Below are positions 17,409-27,678 of a DNA stretch of 64,000 nt, one piece after another. Location: assembly GCA_910575075.1 (NCBI GenBank), contig CAJTCY010000006.1, forward strand, positions 62,001 through 126,000, given 5' to 3'. Origin of the DNA: Lachnospiraceae bacterium (GTDB taxonomy: Bacteria > Bacillota > Clostridia > Lachnospirales > Lachnospiraceae). Position numbers and translations under genes: made by a program. Positions within the stretch are counted from its first letter, which is position 1. Each line of letters opens with the position of its first letter. The notes beneath the pieces are model-generated. The model saw nothing but the letters and a program-made list of their open reading frames with translations, searched no databases and was not told where the DNA came from.

Positions 17409-17421
17409 GAGGAGCAGAGAT

Positions 17422-18327
17422 GTGAACGAAGACAGAAGATACAAGAGCAGCGTGAAAATGATAAGGAAGAAGATCAGAGGACGGGAATCTGCTCCAGTAC
17501 TGAAATCAGTTTCTCTTGATACGGGAGAATTTCCTTTTTTGTCCTATCCTTTGCTGGAACAGACGGACATGGTGAAGCATTGCTTTACTACCAGACAGGG
17601 CGGTGCAAGCCAGGGGATATTCGCCAGCTTGAATCTCAGTTTTACCAGGGGAGATGAAAGAGAGGCAGTAGAAGAGAATTTCCGCAGGGTTTCCCAGGTT
17701 CTTGGCACCAGATATGAAGATTTCGTATTTACAGACCAGACGCACACGACAAATGTACGGCGGGTGGGGAGAGAAGATGCAGGAAAGGGATTAATCAGAG
17801 AACGGGGCTATTCAGATGTGGATGGGCTTATCACCGATGAACCGGGATTGGTATTGTCCACTTTTTATGCAGACTGTGTCCCCTTATATTTTGTAGATAC
17901 CAAGAACCGCGCCATTGGTCTGTCGCATTCTGGCTGGCGTGGAACGGCAGGCAGGATGGGCCGCGTGACGCTGGAAGCCATGCGGCGGGAATTCGGTACA
18001 CGGCCAGAAGATGTCGTCTGCGCCATAGGACCTTCGATTTGTCAGGATTGTTATGAGATCAGCCAGGATGTGGCAGAAGAATTTATGCGGGAATTTTCAG
18101 AACACAGCCAGGAAATTTTAGTGGAAAAGGGAGGGGGAAAATATCAGCTTGATTTATGGCATGCCAACGAGATCGTTTTGCTGGAAGCGGGAATCAGAAA
18201 AGAGCATTTGTCTGTGACAGATGTGTGTACCTGCTGTAATCCCCAATTGCTGTTTTCTCATCGGGCAAGCCAGGGCAGAAGAGGGAATTTGGGAGCCTTC
18301 TTAAGTCTTAAGCTATCATCGTATTGA
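17422..18327 (+). CDS. pgeF: Peptidoglycan editing factor PgeF (YfiH/laccase-domain protein)
   Basis: The start is GTG 17422 behind AGGAGG; the frame is open upstream into yraN. The 301-residue protein has the family motifs: FTTRQGGAS, a DQTHT motif, DGLITDEPG, ADCVPLYF, LSHSGWRGT with the metal His, and the C-terminal CCNPQLLFSHRA. Members act on purine nucleosides and, in E. coli, prevent wrong amino acids entering peptidoglycan. The ligand cysteine and histidines are present. It is the last gene of the run that starts near rplS. Confidence 0.93.
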   Translation: MNEDRRYKSSVKMIRKKIRGRESAPVLKSVSLDTGEFPFLSYPLLEQTDMVKHCFTTRQGGASQGIFASLNLSFTRGDEREAVEENFRRVSQVLGTRYEDFVFTDQTHTTNVRRVGREDAGKGLIRERGYSDVDGLITDEPGLVLSTFYADCVPLYFVDTKNRAIGLSHSGWRGTAGRMGRVTLEAMRREFGTRPEDVVCAIGPSICQDCYEISQDVAEEFMREFSEHSQEILVEKGGGKYQLDLWHANEIVLLEAGIRKEHLSVTDVCTCCNPQLLFSHRASQGRRGNLGAFLSLKLSSY

Positions 18328-18398
18328 TTTTAGGAATCATGATCTTTAGCCTTTTCTTTTTGCCAATACAGATTTGATATTTTGTAAGGGGCATAGAT

Positions 18399-18459
18399 AG
18401 GGCTGCCGCACTGACTCATATTACAGATTAAATGAGTGAACAAATTTTGCGGCAGCCCT
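18399..18459. terminator. Hairpin between convergent pgeF and the ABC-F gene
   Basis: AGGGCTGCCGCA (18399-18410) pairs perfectly with TGCGGCAGCCCT (18448-18459), with an inner ACTCAT/ATGAGT pair. There is no long T run on either side, but its position between two converging genes suits a two-way terminator. Confidence 0.6.
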
Positions 18460-18547
18460 GTACATTTATCTATTTCTCATGGACGGCTCTATTCTTTTGC
18501 CGCCTTTTGGCGCAGTACATGTCATAGAAAACGCCTGCATAACATAA

Positions 18548-20188
18548 TTAATCGTCTTCTTCCTGTGCATTGCTGGTAGAATATACCTGCCTCTTTCTTG
18601 CCATCTCATCGCTCTCCAGATATTCATCATAAGTAGTAATTTTATCAATAAATGTACCGTTTGGCAGAAACTCAATAATACGGTTGGCTGTGGTCTGTAC
18701 CACCTGATGGTCGCGGGATGCGAACAAGATTACGCCCGGGAACTTGATCAGACCGTTATTCAGGGCGGTGATGCTCTCCATATCCAGGTGGTCCGTAGGC
18801 TCATCCAGAATCAGGATATTGGAGCCTTCGATCATCATCCGTGACAGGAGCACCCGTACTTTTTCCCCACCAGATAATACCCGCATTTTTTTCACGCCGT
18901 CTTCTCCTGCAAAGAGCATTCTTCCCAAAAATCCGCGTACGTAGGTAGCGTCTTTGATTTCGGAGAACTGGGTCAGCCAGTCTGCGATCTGCAGGTCCGT
19001 GTCAAAGATGGCCGTGTTATCTTTGGGGAAATAGGACTGGCTGGTGGTAACACCCCATTTGTAATTGCCTTCGTCCGGTTCCATTTCTCCGGCGAGAATC
19101 TGAAACAGAGTCGTCTTAGCAATTTCGTTGCTTCCTACAAATGCAATCTTGTCGTCATGTCCTACGATGAAAGATACATTGTCTAATATCTTAACACCGT
19201 CAATCGTTTTGCTTATATTTTCCACGGTCAGTACTTCATTTCCAATTTCCCTTGCCGGACGGAAATCAATATACGGATATTTCCGGCTGGAGGGTTTGAT
19301 CTCATCCAATTGGATTTTTTCCAGTGCTTTTTTCCGGGAGGTAGCCTGTTTGGACTTGGAAGCATTGGCGGAGAAACGAGAGATAAATTCCTGCAGTTCT
19401 TTGATTTTTTCTTCTTTTTTCTTATTTGCCTCTTTCATTTGCTTAATCAGAAGCTGACTGGACTCATACCAGAAATCATAATTTCCGGCATATAACTGAA
19501 TTTTTGCATAATCAATATCAGCAGTATGGGTACAGACCTTATTGAGAAAATAGCGGTCATGAGATACCACAATCACTGTATTGTCAAAATTAATCAGGAA
19601 TTCTTCCAGCCATGCGATGGCATCCAGATCCAGGTGGTTAGTCGGCTCGTCTAACAGCAGGATGTCGGGATTGCCAAACAGCGCTTGGGCAAGCAGTACT
19701 TTGACCTTTAGGTCACCTGTGAGATCTTTCATAATGGAAGTGTGGAATTCCGTCTCAATGCCTAACCCATTTAAGAGCTGGGCGGCGTCAGATTCTGCGT
19801 TCCAACCGTCCATTTCTGCAAATTCCGCTTCCAGTTCACTGGCACGGATACCATCTTCATCCGTGAAATCTTCTTTCATATAAATAGCGTCTTTTTCTTT
19901 CATGATATCATATAAACGCTGATTTCCCATTATGACGGTGTCAAGCACAGAGAATTCATCATACTTGAAATGGTCCTGCTGCAGGAAGGAGAGACGCTGT
20001 CCCGGAGTAATGATGACTTCGCCCTTGGTAGGTTCCAGCTGTCCGTTTAAAATTTTGAGGAATGTGGATTTGCCAGCCCCATTTGCACCGATAAGACCAT
20101 AACAGTTTCCTTCAGTAAATTTAATATTTACATCTTCAAATAAAGCTTTTTTGCCGATTCTCAGAGTTACATTATTTGCACTAATCAT
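18548..20188 (-). CDS. ABC-F family ATPase (YkpA/YbiT type)
   Basis: The 546-residue protein has two ATP-binding cassettes joined by a charged linker (KKKEEKIKELQEFI, ~255-300) and no membrane part, so it is a ribosome-associated ABC-F protein and not a transporter. Cassette 1: Walker A GANGAGKST (34-42), a degenerate signature LTGDLKVKVL, DEPTNHLD and VSHDR. Cassette 2: an unusual Walker A GSNEIAKTT, a proper LSGGEKVRV, then DEPTDHLD and ASRDHQ. The odd Walker A is shared with the YkpA/YbiT group; the Arg in ASRDHQ, in the switch-histidine position, is not what I expect. YbiT-type proteins are housekeeping translation factors, and no resistance role is implied. Confidence 0.85.
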   Translation of the reverse strand: MISANNVTLRIGKKALFEDVNIKFTEGNCYGLIGANGAGKSTFLKILNGQLEPTKGEVIITPGQRLSFLQQDHFKYDEFSVLDTVIMGNQRLYDIMKEKDAIYMKEDFTDEDGIRASELEAEFAEMDGWNAESDAAQLLNGLGIETEFHTSIMKDLTGDLKVKVLLAQALFGNPDILLLDEPTNHLDLDAIAWLEEFLINFDNTVIVVSHDRYFLNKVCTHTADIDYAKIQLYAGNYDFWYESSQLLIKQMKEANKKKEEKIKELQEFISRFSANASKSKQATSRKKALEKIQLDEIKPSSRKYPYIDFRPAREIGNEVLTVENISKTIDGVKILDNVSFIVGHDDKIAFVGSNEIAKTTLFQILAGEMEPDEGNYKWGVTTSQSYFPKDNTAIFDTDLQIADWLTQFSEIKDATYVRGFLGRMLFAGEDGVKKMRVLSGGEKVRVLLSRMMIEGSNILILDEPTDHLDMESITALNNGLIKFPGVILFASRDHQVVQTTANRIIEFLPNGTFIDKITTYDEYLESDEMARKRQVYSTSNAQEEDD

Positions 20189-20409
20189 TCTATCTAACCT
20201 TTCTGCGTTTAAATTTTCATTTTTCGTAGGCAGCTCAGCCGCACCATAATATAAGTGATGTCTGAACTGTAACTAAGTATACCGTAAATCTGCTATTTTG
20301 CAAGAAGTTTTATTGAAAATACAGGAAAAATTTGCTATGATTAAAAACAGCAGGGTTTCATGATAGAGATAAACGATAATAACAGGATCGATAGAAGCGG
20401 GGTTTTTGT

Positions 20410-23400
20410 ATGGAGAGTCAAAAGATGCTGGAACAGTTTTTCCAGCAGGAAGAAGAACAGATATTGGAGGAAATCCCCTGCGGTATCTGCTGCATTGGTT
20501 ATGAAGAACCAGAAGATATGGAAAACGATGATTTTAATCTGCTTTACGGTAATGAAGAATTTTTCCAGTGTATCGGTTATACGCGGGCAGAATTTGCGAT
20601 TGCCAGAAATGATATACGTTCTGTAGTGACAGTAAAACAGCGGGAAGAACTGCGCAGACAGCTAAAGGAGGCAATGGAGGGAATTGGACAGGGTATTTTC
20701 CGGAATTACAGAATCTGCAATCCAAGGGGAAATGAATTTCATGTGCTGCTGGCTATGAAAATGATAAAAATGCAGCCAGAATTTCATGTGCTGTTGATAG
20801 GATGTATGCGGCAGGATCTGGTGCTGGAGGAAAAAATACAACAGGACAGGCAGTGGAACCGAATTGAAGAGAGCATGGAACGTCTGAGGCGGACGATTCT
20901 AAAGCTTCCCACTGGATGCGCTGTGCTGCAGGGAACAGCGCAATTGGAACTGGTCAGCGGCAATGAAGAATTTTTTCGTACGATAGGTTACAGTGAGGAA
21001 GAGATCCAGGTATTGCCCAATGATTTTTTAGATGCAGTTTATCGTGAGGACCGCAGGCAGCTTAAAAAAGTTATGGAAGAACTGCTCCACACAGAAAAAG
21101 TAGGGCAGTGCGACATCCGTATTTGTGGAAAAAACGGTGAAATCCGTTGGATTGCATTGAATATCCGTCTGTTTTATTATCAGGGCAGAACTCCCTATTT
21201 TCTTGTTTCGAGCTGGGATATCCACAGACGCAAACGTGTAGAAGAAGAGCTGTATCTTCAGACAGAACGTTACAAACTGGTGGAAGATATCAATCAGGAA
21301 TTTCCGTTTGAGTATGATGTGGATTCTAAAACGATTTTTATCGCACCGCAGTCTAATATTATGCTTGCAGACCGGAACGGAGAAGGATTTTTTACTCCGG
21401 CAAATGCGCTGGAGGACATTTTATATTGTGAAGACTATGGAGAATTTTTCGGAATGCTGGAACGTGCGTCTGCGGCAGAGGAAAAGGGAATGCTGGAATA
21501 TCGGGTAAACGTTGCAGACTTTGGGGAATCTCCCATATTTGCCTGGCACAGAACGATATATAAGAGTGTGCCGGGGGAAGATGGGAAAATTTTACGGATA
21601 TTAGGGCGGACTGAAGATATTACCAGGGAAAAACATCTGCAGGATGAGATAGAACAGAGGCTAAAACAAGATGATCTTACCGGGCTTTTGAACAAGTCTA
21701 CGACAAAATCTGAGATAGAAGGATTTCTCAAGGATAATGTGCGGGGGAATCATGCGTTGTTTCTCATTGACGTAGATAATTTTAAGATGATCAATGACAC
21801 CCTGGGGCACATGTTTGGAGACAGTGTCTTAATCAATGTGGCCAAGAAAATACAGGAACTGTTTCGTGCAACAGATGTGGTGGGCAGAATCGGCGGCGAT
21901 GAATTTATGGTATTTATGAAATATACCGATTTTTATCAGGCAAAGCAGAAAGCAGAGAATATCTGCAAATCCACCAAACAAGTGTACCATGGAAGAGACG
22001 GAGAGGAAATACAGGTGAGCTGCAGTGTGGGGGTAGCAGTTTACGGCACTGTCAAGGAGAGCTATAGTTCCCTGTTTTCCAAGGCTGATATGGCAATGTA
22101 CCAGGCAAAGGAGGCAGGGAAGAATCAGTATCGTGTGGCAGAAGGCACGGATCCTCTCTGGAAGATTCGCAAGGCAAGCAGGATTGAAGTGCGCAGCAGC
22201 CAGTATAAAGCGGGGAAGATGCAGGATATGGATTTTCTCTCAGAAGCATTTTCTTTATTGTCCCATGCCAAGGACCTGAATGATTCATTGAATATTTTAA
22301 TGGAGCGGATTGGAAGGCAGTATGACCTGGGAAGGGTTGCGGTGCTAGAGTGTGATAAAGAGAGAAAAGAGCTGATCCAGACGAACTGCTGGACCAGAGA
22401 GAATGGTATTCTGGACCGTCCGGAGTTTGTAGATAAATATGAAAACTGGGATGGATTTTTGAGTGGTTTTGATGAATGGGGGCTGGCAAGTATTGACGAC
22501 TGTCTGGGAGATCAGCAGGTATCTGAGGCAGACCGCGAAGTTTTTCGGGAACGCCGGATGCGTGCCATTGTAAACTGCAGTTTTTCCTATTCAGAGCTGG
22601 GAGAGGGATTTATTACATTTTGTGATACAGAAAAGCCCAGGAATTGGACCAATTTTGAGAAGGAAACATTCCTGGAACTGTCTAAGATGCTGTCTGTATT
22701 TGTGGCGCTGCGGGTACAGCGTGAAGCGGACAAGAAAGCTATCCGGTATTTGAAACACCGGGACATGCTGACGGGGCTTTATATTGAAGAAGTATTTAAG
22801 AAAAGAGTCAAAAAGGAGCTGCGAAACTGGAATTGTGAGCTTCAGTATGCCATTGTCTATACAGATATCAATGATTTTTCATATATCAATGAGAACTTTG
22901 GCCACGAAGCAGGGAATGAAATACTCAAAAAATTCGCAGTGCGTATACGCAGCGGAAATAATAAGATTTCCTGCAGGCTGTATTCGGATTTGTTTGTCAC
23001 GTTAATTTGGGGAGAGAACAAAGATACGATTCTTAATATTGTGGCAGGAGCGAATATGGAATTCTCAAGACAGCAGCGGGAAATTTACACTTCCTGTAAT
23101 CTCAGGCTTTCTACCGGTATTTACTTTATCGACCAGCAGGATGAGGATTTGAATATTGCCATAGAGAATGCGAATATAGCCAGAAAGAGTATTAAGGGGA
23201 GCAATCTGTTCTGCAGAGTTTATGAGCCCCGGATGCGCAGGCAGCGTGAGATGGAGAAGCAGGTGCTGGCTGAATTTCAGAGCAATCTTGCAGAGGGAAG
23301 GTTTCAGGTATATGTGCAGCCTAAATTTCTGCTGTCCCGGTTTGAACTTTTCGGAGGGGAAGCGCTGGTTCGCTTGAAGAAAAAGAGCGGGAGTCTGGAA

Positions 23401-24012
23401 GCGCCTGCAATGTTTATTCCGATTTTAGAGAAATCGGGATATATTGTAGAACTGGATTTCTATATGTACGAACAGGTTTTAATTTACATGAAGCGCTGGC
23501 AGAATGAAGGAAAACAGCTTCCGGTGATTTCTGTGAATTTTTCCAGAAGCCATTTTGAGAAAGATGGAATCTACAGACGTATCATAGAATTGACAGAGAA
23601 ATATCAGGTGGACCCTCAGTATATTGAGATTGAGATCACAGAGAGCCTGTTTGTGATGGGATATGAGCTGGTTAAGTCTGAAGTGCAGCTTCTGCGCACA
23701 GCAGGATTCCGGGTGGCGATTGACGACTTTGGCACAGGCTATTCTTCTCTTGGAATGCTCCTTGATATTCCGGCAGATATTGTAAAGATTGACCGCAGTT
23801 TTCTCAATCGGGAGAACCGGCGGAATGAGGAGGATTTTATCCGCAATATGGGCAGTTTGATCCGAAGCGTAAAAGAAGAGGTTATTTTCGAGGGAATTGA
23901 GACAGAAGAGCAGCGGGAGTTTCTTGTAAACTGCGGCTTCCAGTATGGCCAGGGCTTTTTATTTGACAGGCCTCTTCCCATTGAGGTGTTTCAAGAAAAA
24001 TACATGAAATAG
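20410..24012 (+). CDS. Multi-PAS GGDEF-GAF-(degenerate GGDEF)-EAL protein
   Basis: The protein has 1200 residues and is cytosolic. In order: PAS-like ~15-140, PAS ~160-270, PAS/PAC ~285-410, an active-looking GGDEF domain (GGDEF 495-499), a GAF-like domain (~610-780), a second GGDEF domain in which the signature has become YSDLF (858-862), and an EAL domain (EAL 984-986, VNFS, EITES, AIDDFGTGYSS, VKID, FEGIE). The second GGDEF should not make c-di-GMP and may serve as a GTP sensor. The EAL domain has its catalytic residues. Four sensor domains suggest integration of several signals. The ribosome site is weak. No partner gene adjoins it. Confidence 0.88.
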   Translation: MESQKMLEQFFQQEEEQILEEIPCGICCIGYEEPEDMENDDFNLLYGNEEFFQCIGYTRAEFAIARNDIRSVVTVKQREELRRQLKEAMEGIGQGIFRNYRICNPRGNEFHVLLAMKMIKMQPEFHVLLIGCMRQDLVLEEKIQQDRQWNRIEESMERLRRTILKLPTGCAVLQGTAQLELVSGNEEFFRTIGYSEEEIQVLPNDFLDAVYREDRRQLKKVMEELLHTEKVGQCDIRICGKNGEIRWIALNIRLFYYQGRTPYFLVSSWDIHRRKRVEEELYLQTERYKLVEDINQEFPFEYDVDSKTIFIAPQSNIMLADRNGEGFFTPANALEDILYCEDYGEFFGMLERASAAEEKGMLEYRVNVADFGESPIFAWHRTIYKSVPGEDGKILRILGRTEDITREKHLQDEIEQRLKQDDLTGLLNKSTTKSEIEGFLKDNVRGNHALFLIDVDNFKMINDTLGHMFGDSVLINVAKKIQELFRATDVVGRIGGDEFMVFMKYTDFYQAKQKAENICKSTKQVYHGRDGEEIQVSCSVGVAVYGTVKESYSSLFSKADMAMYQAKEAGKNQYRVAEGTDPLWKIRKASRIEVRSSQYKAGKMQDMDFLSEAFSLLSHAKDLNDSLNILMERIGRQYDLGRVAVLECDKERKELIQTNCWTRENGILDRPEFVDKYENWDGFLSGFDEWGLASIDDCLGDQQVSEADREVFRERRMRAIVNCSFSYSELGEGFITFCDTEKPRNWTNFEKETFLELSKMLSVFVALRVQREADKKAIRYLKHRDMLTGLYIEEVFKKRVKKELRNWNCELQYAIVYTDINDFSYINENFGHEAGNEILKKFAVRIRSGNNKISCRLYSDLFVTLIWGENKDTILNIVAGANMEFSRQQREIYTSCNLRLSTGIYFIDQQDEDLNIAIENANIARKSIKGSNLFCRVYEPRMRRQREMEKQVLAEFQSNLAEGRFQVYVQPKFLLSRFELFGGEALVRLKKKSGSLEAPAMFIPILEKSGYIVELDFYMYEQVLIYMKRWQNEGKQLPVISVNFSRSHFEKDGIYRRIIELTEKYQVDPQYIEIEITESLFVMGYELVKSEVQLLRTAGFRVAIDDFGTGYSSLGMLLDIPADIVKIDRSFLNRENRRNEEDFIRNMGSLIRSVKEEVIFEGIETEEQREFLVNCGFQYGQGFLFDRPLPIEVFQEKYMK

Positions 24013-24023
24013 AGCGAAAACTA

Positions 24024-24052
24024 TTGATTTTTTGCGCTATAATTATTATAGT
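24024..24052 (+). promoter_or_regulatory. Possible nifJ promoter
   Basis: TTGATT (24024-24029), 17 bases, TATAGT (24047-24052). An alternative -10 TATAAT (24038-24043) overlaps. The AT-rich region lies 75-105 bases before nifJ. Confidence 0.4.
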
Positions 24053-24128
24053 ATAGTAGAAAGAAACTCTGCATGTCCGCTTCTCATAAGAAGTGATATG
24101 CTTAATTTTAAAGCAGGAGGAAAATGTA

Positions 24129-27100
24129 ATGAAAAGATCTATGAAAACCATGGATGGTAACCATGCAGCAGCACATGCTTCCTATGCATTTACAGATGTT
24201 GCAGCCATCTACCCCATCACACCGTCATCTGTTATGGCAGAAGCTACAGATGAATGGGCAACCCAGGGAAGAAAGAATATTTTCGGACAGACTGTTCAGG
24301 TGACAGAAATGCAGTCCGAGGCTGGTGCAGCAGGTACTGTGCACGGTTCTCTTGCAGCAGGTGCGCTTACAACCACCTATACTGCATCCCAGGGATTACT
24401 GCTGATGATTCCCAACCTTTATAAAATCGCTGGTGAAGGGCTTCCGGGCGTATTTAATGTATCAGCGCGTTGTGTGGCAACCCACGCATTGAACATTTTC
24501 GGTGATCATTCCGATGTATATGCCTGCCGTCAGACTGGTGCGGCAATGCTCTGTGAGTCTTCTGTACAGGAAGTTATGGACCTGACTCCGGTTGCGCACT
24601 GCGCTGCTCTGGAAGGACATCTTCCATTCATCAATTTCTTTGATGGATTCCGTACCTCTCATGAGATTCAGAAGATTGAGACATGGGACTATGAGGATTT
24701 GAAGGATATGGTAAGCATGGATGCCATTGATTCTTTCCGTAAGAATGCACTGAATCCAAATCATCCCCGTCAGGACGGTTCTGCACAGAACCCGGATATT
24801 TTCTTCCAGACCAGAGAGTCCTGCAACTCCACTTACGACGCAATGCCTGCAATCGTACAGAAGTATATGGACAAGGTAAATGAGAAGTTAGGAACAGATT
24901 ATAAACTGTTCAACTACTATGGAGCAGCAGACGCAGAGAAGGTTATCGTTGCTATGGGTTCTGTATGTGATACCATTGACGAGACGATCGACTACTTAAT
25001 GGCTAAGGGCGAGAAGGTCGGCGTTGTTAAGGTTCGTCTTTACAGACCATTCAGCAAAGAAGCTTTTGTGGCAGCTATTCCTGAGACTGCTAAATTGATC
25101 GCTGTATTAGACAGAACCAAAGAGCCGGGATCTCTGGGAGAGCCTTTATATCTCGATGTAGTTGCTGCATTGAAAGGAACAAAATTTGAATCTGTTCAGA
25201 TCACAAGCGGACGTTATGGTTTAGGCTCCAAAGATACTACACCTGGACAGATCATTGCTGTATATAACAATACTGAAAAAGAAGAGTTTACCATTGGAAT
25301 CTATGATGATGTTACGAACCTTTCTCTGGAAGTAAAAGAAGACCCGGTAACAACACCAGAAGGAACCATCAACTGTAAATTCTGGGGACTTGGCGCTGAC
25401 GGTACCGTTGGTGCAAATAAGAACTCCATCAAGATTATCGGAGATAACACAGACATGTATGCACAGGCATATTTTGACTATGATTCCAAGAAATCCGGCG
25501 GAGTTACCATGTCCCATCTGCGTTTCGGTAAGAAGGCCATCAAGTCTACTTACCTGATTAAGCAGGCAAACTTTGTGGCATGCCACAATCCTTCCTATGT
25601 GCGCAAATACAACATGGTTCAGGAATTAGTGCCAGGCGGAACATTCCTTCTGAACTGCTCCTGGTCACCAGAAGAGTTAGAGACACATTTGCCTGGACAG
25701 GTAAAGAGATATATTGCAGAGAATGATATTCAGTTCTATACCATCGACGGTATCAAAATTGGTAAAGAGATCGGACTTGGCGGACGTATCAACACAGTTC
25801 TTCAGTCTGCATTCTTCAAACTGGCTGCCATCATTCCGGAAGAGAGAGCGATCGAGCTGATGAAGGCTGCTGCTAAAGCGACCTACGGCAAGAAGGGCGA
25901 CAAGATTGTACAGATGAACTATGACGCAATTGATGCCGGAGCAACCGGAGTTGTTAAGATTGACGTACCTGCAGGCTGGAAAGATGCTCAGGATGAGAGC
26001 TTTGCAAAGGTTGCGACCGGAGACAGACAGGATGTTGTTGATTTCGTAAATGACATTCAGATTCCTGTAAACGGACAGGAAGGTAATAAGATTCCGGTAT
26101 CTGTTGTTAAAAAATATGAAAATGGACAGACACCTTCCGGATCTGCTGCATTTGAGAAGCGCGGTATTGCGGTTGACGTTCCTGTATGGAATCCGGAAAA
26201 CTGTATCCAGTGTAATATTTGTTCCTATGTATGTCCTCATGCAGTTATCCGTCCAGTGGCTATGACAGAAGCAGAAGCTTCCAATGCTCCAGAAGGAATG
26301 CAGACCCTGCCGATGACTGGTATGGCTGATTACAAGTTCAGCATGACTATTTCTGCACTTGACTGTACTGGATGCGGCTCCTGTGCAAATGTATGTCCTG
26401 GTAAGAAAGGTGAGAAAGCGCTTACGATGCAGAACTGTGAAGCAAACGTGGGCGAGCAGGCATTCTTCGATTATGGGTTGACTGTAGAGAAGAAGATTGA
26501 TGTAGTAGAGAAATTCAAAGAGACTACTGTTAAGGGATCTCAGTTCAAACAGCCATTGCTTGAGTTCTCCGGAGCCTGCGGCGGATGCGGTGAGACACCT
26601 TATGCGAAATTAATTACACAGTTGTTCGGTGACAGAATGTACATTGCGAATGCAACTGGATGTTCCTCTATCTGGGGTAACTCATCACCTTCTACACCAT
26701 ACACCGTAAATGAAAGAGGACAGGGTCCTGCATGGTCTAATTCTTTATTCGAGGATGCAGCTGAATTTGGTTACGGTATGCTGCTTGCTCAGAAGGCAAT
26801 CAGAGGCAAACTGAAAGGCAAAGTAGAAGCTCTTGTTGCAGAAGGCAAGAACGCAGACGTTGCAGCAGCAGGAAAAGAGTGGTTAGATACCTTTACTGTC
26901 GGTGCATTGAACGGCAGCGCAACAGACAAGCTGGTTGCAGCATTAGAGGCTTGCGGATGTGATGCTTCTAAGGAAATCCTGGCAGAGAAAGATTTCCTGG
27001 CTAAGAAATCCCAGTGGATCTTTGGCGGCGATGGATGGGCATATGATATCGGATTCGGCGGTGTTGACCATGTACTGGCAAGCGGACAGGATGTCAACGT

Positions 27101-27665
27101 TATGGTATTCGATACTGAGGTATATTCCAACACAGGCGGACAGTCTTCTAAGGCTACACCTACCGGAGCGATCGCACAGTTCGCAGCAGGCGGAAAAGAA
27201 GTGAAGAAGAAAGACTTAGCTTCCATCGCAATGAGCTACGGCTACGTATATGTTGCACAGATCGCAATGGGCGCTGATTACAACCAGTGTATCAAGGCAA
27301 TTGCAGAGGCAGAGGCTTATCCGGGACCATCCCTGATTATCGCTTACGCTCCATGTATCAACCATGGTATCAAGGTTGGAATGAGCAAGGCTCAGACCGA
27401 GGAAAAGAATGCGGTAGAGGCTGGTTACTGGCATAACTTCCGCTTCAATCCACAGCTCAAGAAGGAAGGAAAGGCTGCATTCTCCTTAGACAGCAAAGAG
27501 CCTACCGGAGATTACAAGGCATTCTTGAACGGCGAAGTTCGTTACAATGCGCTTGCAAGGTTCAATCCGGAGAGAGCAGAAGAACTGTTTGCAGTTTCCG
27601 AAGAGCATGCAAAAGAGCGTTATGAGTATCTGAATAAATTGATTACCTTATATGGTGAGAAATAA
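24129..27665 (+). CDS. nifJ: Pyruvate:ferredoxin (flavodoxin) oxidoreductase
   Basis: ATG 24129 has GGAGG 9 bases upstream; the frame is open 12 codons further but without a site. The 1178-residue single-chain enzyme converts pyruvate and CoA to acetyl-CoA, CO2 and reduced ferredoxin, the central step of anaerobic sugar fermentation. Visible parts: N-terminal pyrimidine-binding domain (YPITPSSVMAE, TYTASQGLLLM), two ferredoxin-type clusters (CIQCNICSYVCPH and CTGCGSCANVCPG), the extra cluster cysteines in CGGCGETPYAKL, and the TPP site GDGWAYDIGFGG followed by NTGGQSSKATP. All expected cysteines are there. Codon choice is more restricted than in the neighbours, as for highly expressed genes. 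It is a single gene ending in two strong hairpins. Confidence 0.98.
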   Translation: MKRSMKTMDGNHAAAHASYAFTDVAAIYPITPSSVMAEATDEWATQGRKNIFGQTVQVTEMQSEAGAAGTVHGSLAAGALTTTYTASQGLLLMIPNLYKIAGEGLPGVFNVSARCVATHALNIFGDHSDVYACRQTGAAMLCESSVQEVMDLTPVAHCAALEGHLPFINFFDGFRTSHEIQKIETWDYEDLKDMVSMDAIDSFRKNALNPNHPRQDGSAQNPDIFFQTRESCNSTYDAMPAIVQKYMDKVNEKLGTDYKLFNYYGAADAEKVIVAMGSVCDTIDETIDYLMAKGEKVGVVKVRLYRPFSKEAFVAAIPETAKLIAVLDRTKEPGSLGEPLYLDVVAALKGTKFESVQITSGRYGLGSKDTTPGQIIAVYNNTEKEEFTIGIYDDVTNLSLEVKEDPVTTPEGTINCKFWGLGADGTVGANKNSIKIIGDNTDMYAQAYFDYDSKKSGGVTMSHLRFGKKAIKSTYLIKQANFVACHNPSYVRKYNMVQELVPGGTFLLNCSWSPEELETHLPGQVKRYIAENDIQFYTIDGIKIGKEIGLGGRINTVLQSAFFKLAAIIPEERAIELMKAAAKATYGKKGDKIVQMNYDAIDAGATGVVKIDVPAGWKDAQDESFAKVATGDRQDVVDFVNDIQIPVNGQEGNKIPVSVVKKYENGQTPSGSAAFEKRGIAVDVPVWNPENCIQCNICSYVCPHAVIRPVAMTEAEASNAPEGMQTLPMTGMADYKFSMTISALDCTGCGSCANVCPGKKGEKALTMQNCEANVGEQAFFDYGLTVEKKIDVVEKFKETTVKGSQFKQPLLEFSGACGGCGETPYAKLITQLFGDRMYIANATGCSSIWGNSSPSTPYTVNERGQGPAWSNSLFEDAAEFGYGMLLAQKAIRGKLKGKVEALVAEGKNADVAAAGKEWLDTFTVGALNGSATDKLVAALEACGCDASKEILAEKDFLAKKSQWIFGGDGWAYDIGFGGVDHVLASGQDVNVMVFDTEVYSNTGGQSSKATPTGAIAQFAAGGKEVKKKDLASIAMSYGYVYVAQIAMGADYNQCIKAIAEAEAYPGPSLIIAYAPCINHGIKVGMSKAQTEEKNAVEAGYWHNFRFNPQLKKEGKAAFSLDSKEPTGDYKAFLNGEVRYNALARFNPERAEELFAVSEEHAKERYEYLNKLITLYGEK

Positions 27666-27678
27666 GACAATAAAAGGG

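Noticed and set aside
18466-18675. Minus-strand 69-codon frame downstream of the ABC-F stop
   Set aside because: It overlaps the end of the ABC-F gene in another frame and includes part of the intergenic hairpin; not protein-like.
25221-26240. Long minus-strand frames inside nifJ
   Set aside because: Shadow frames caused by the restricted codon use of nifJ.
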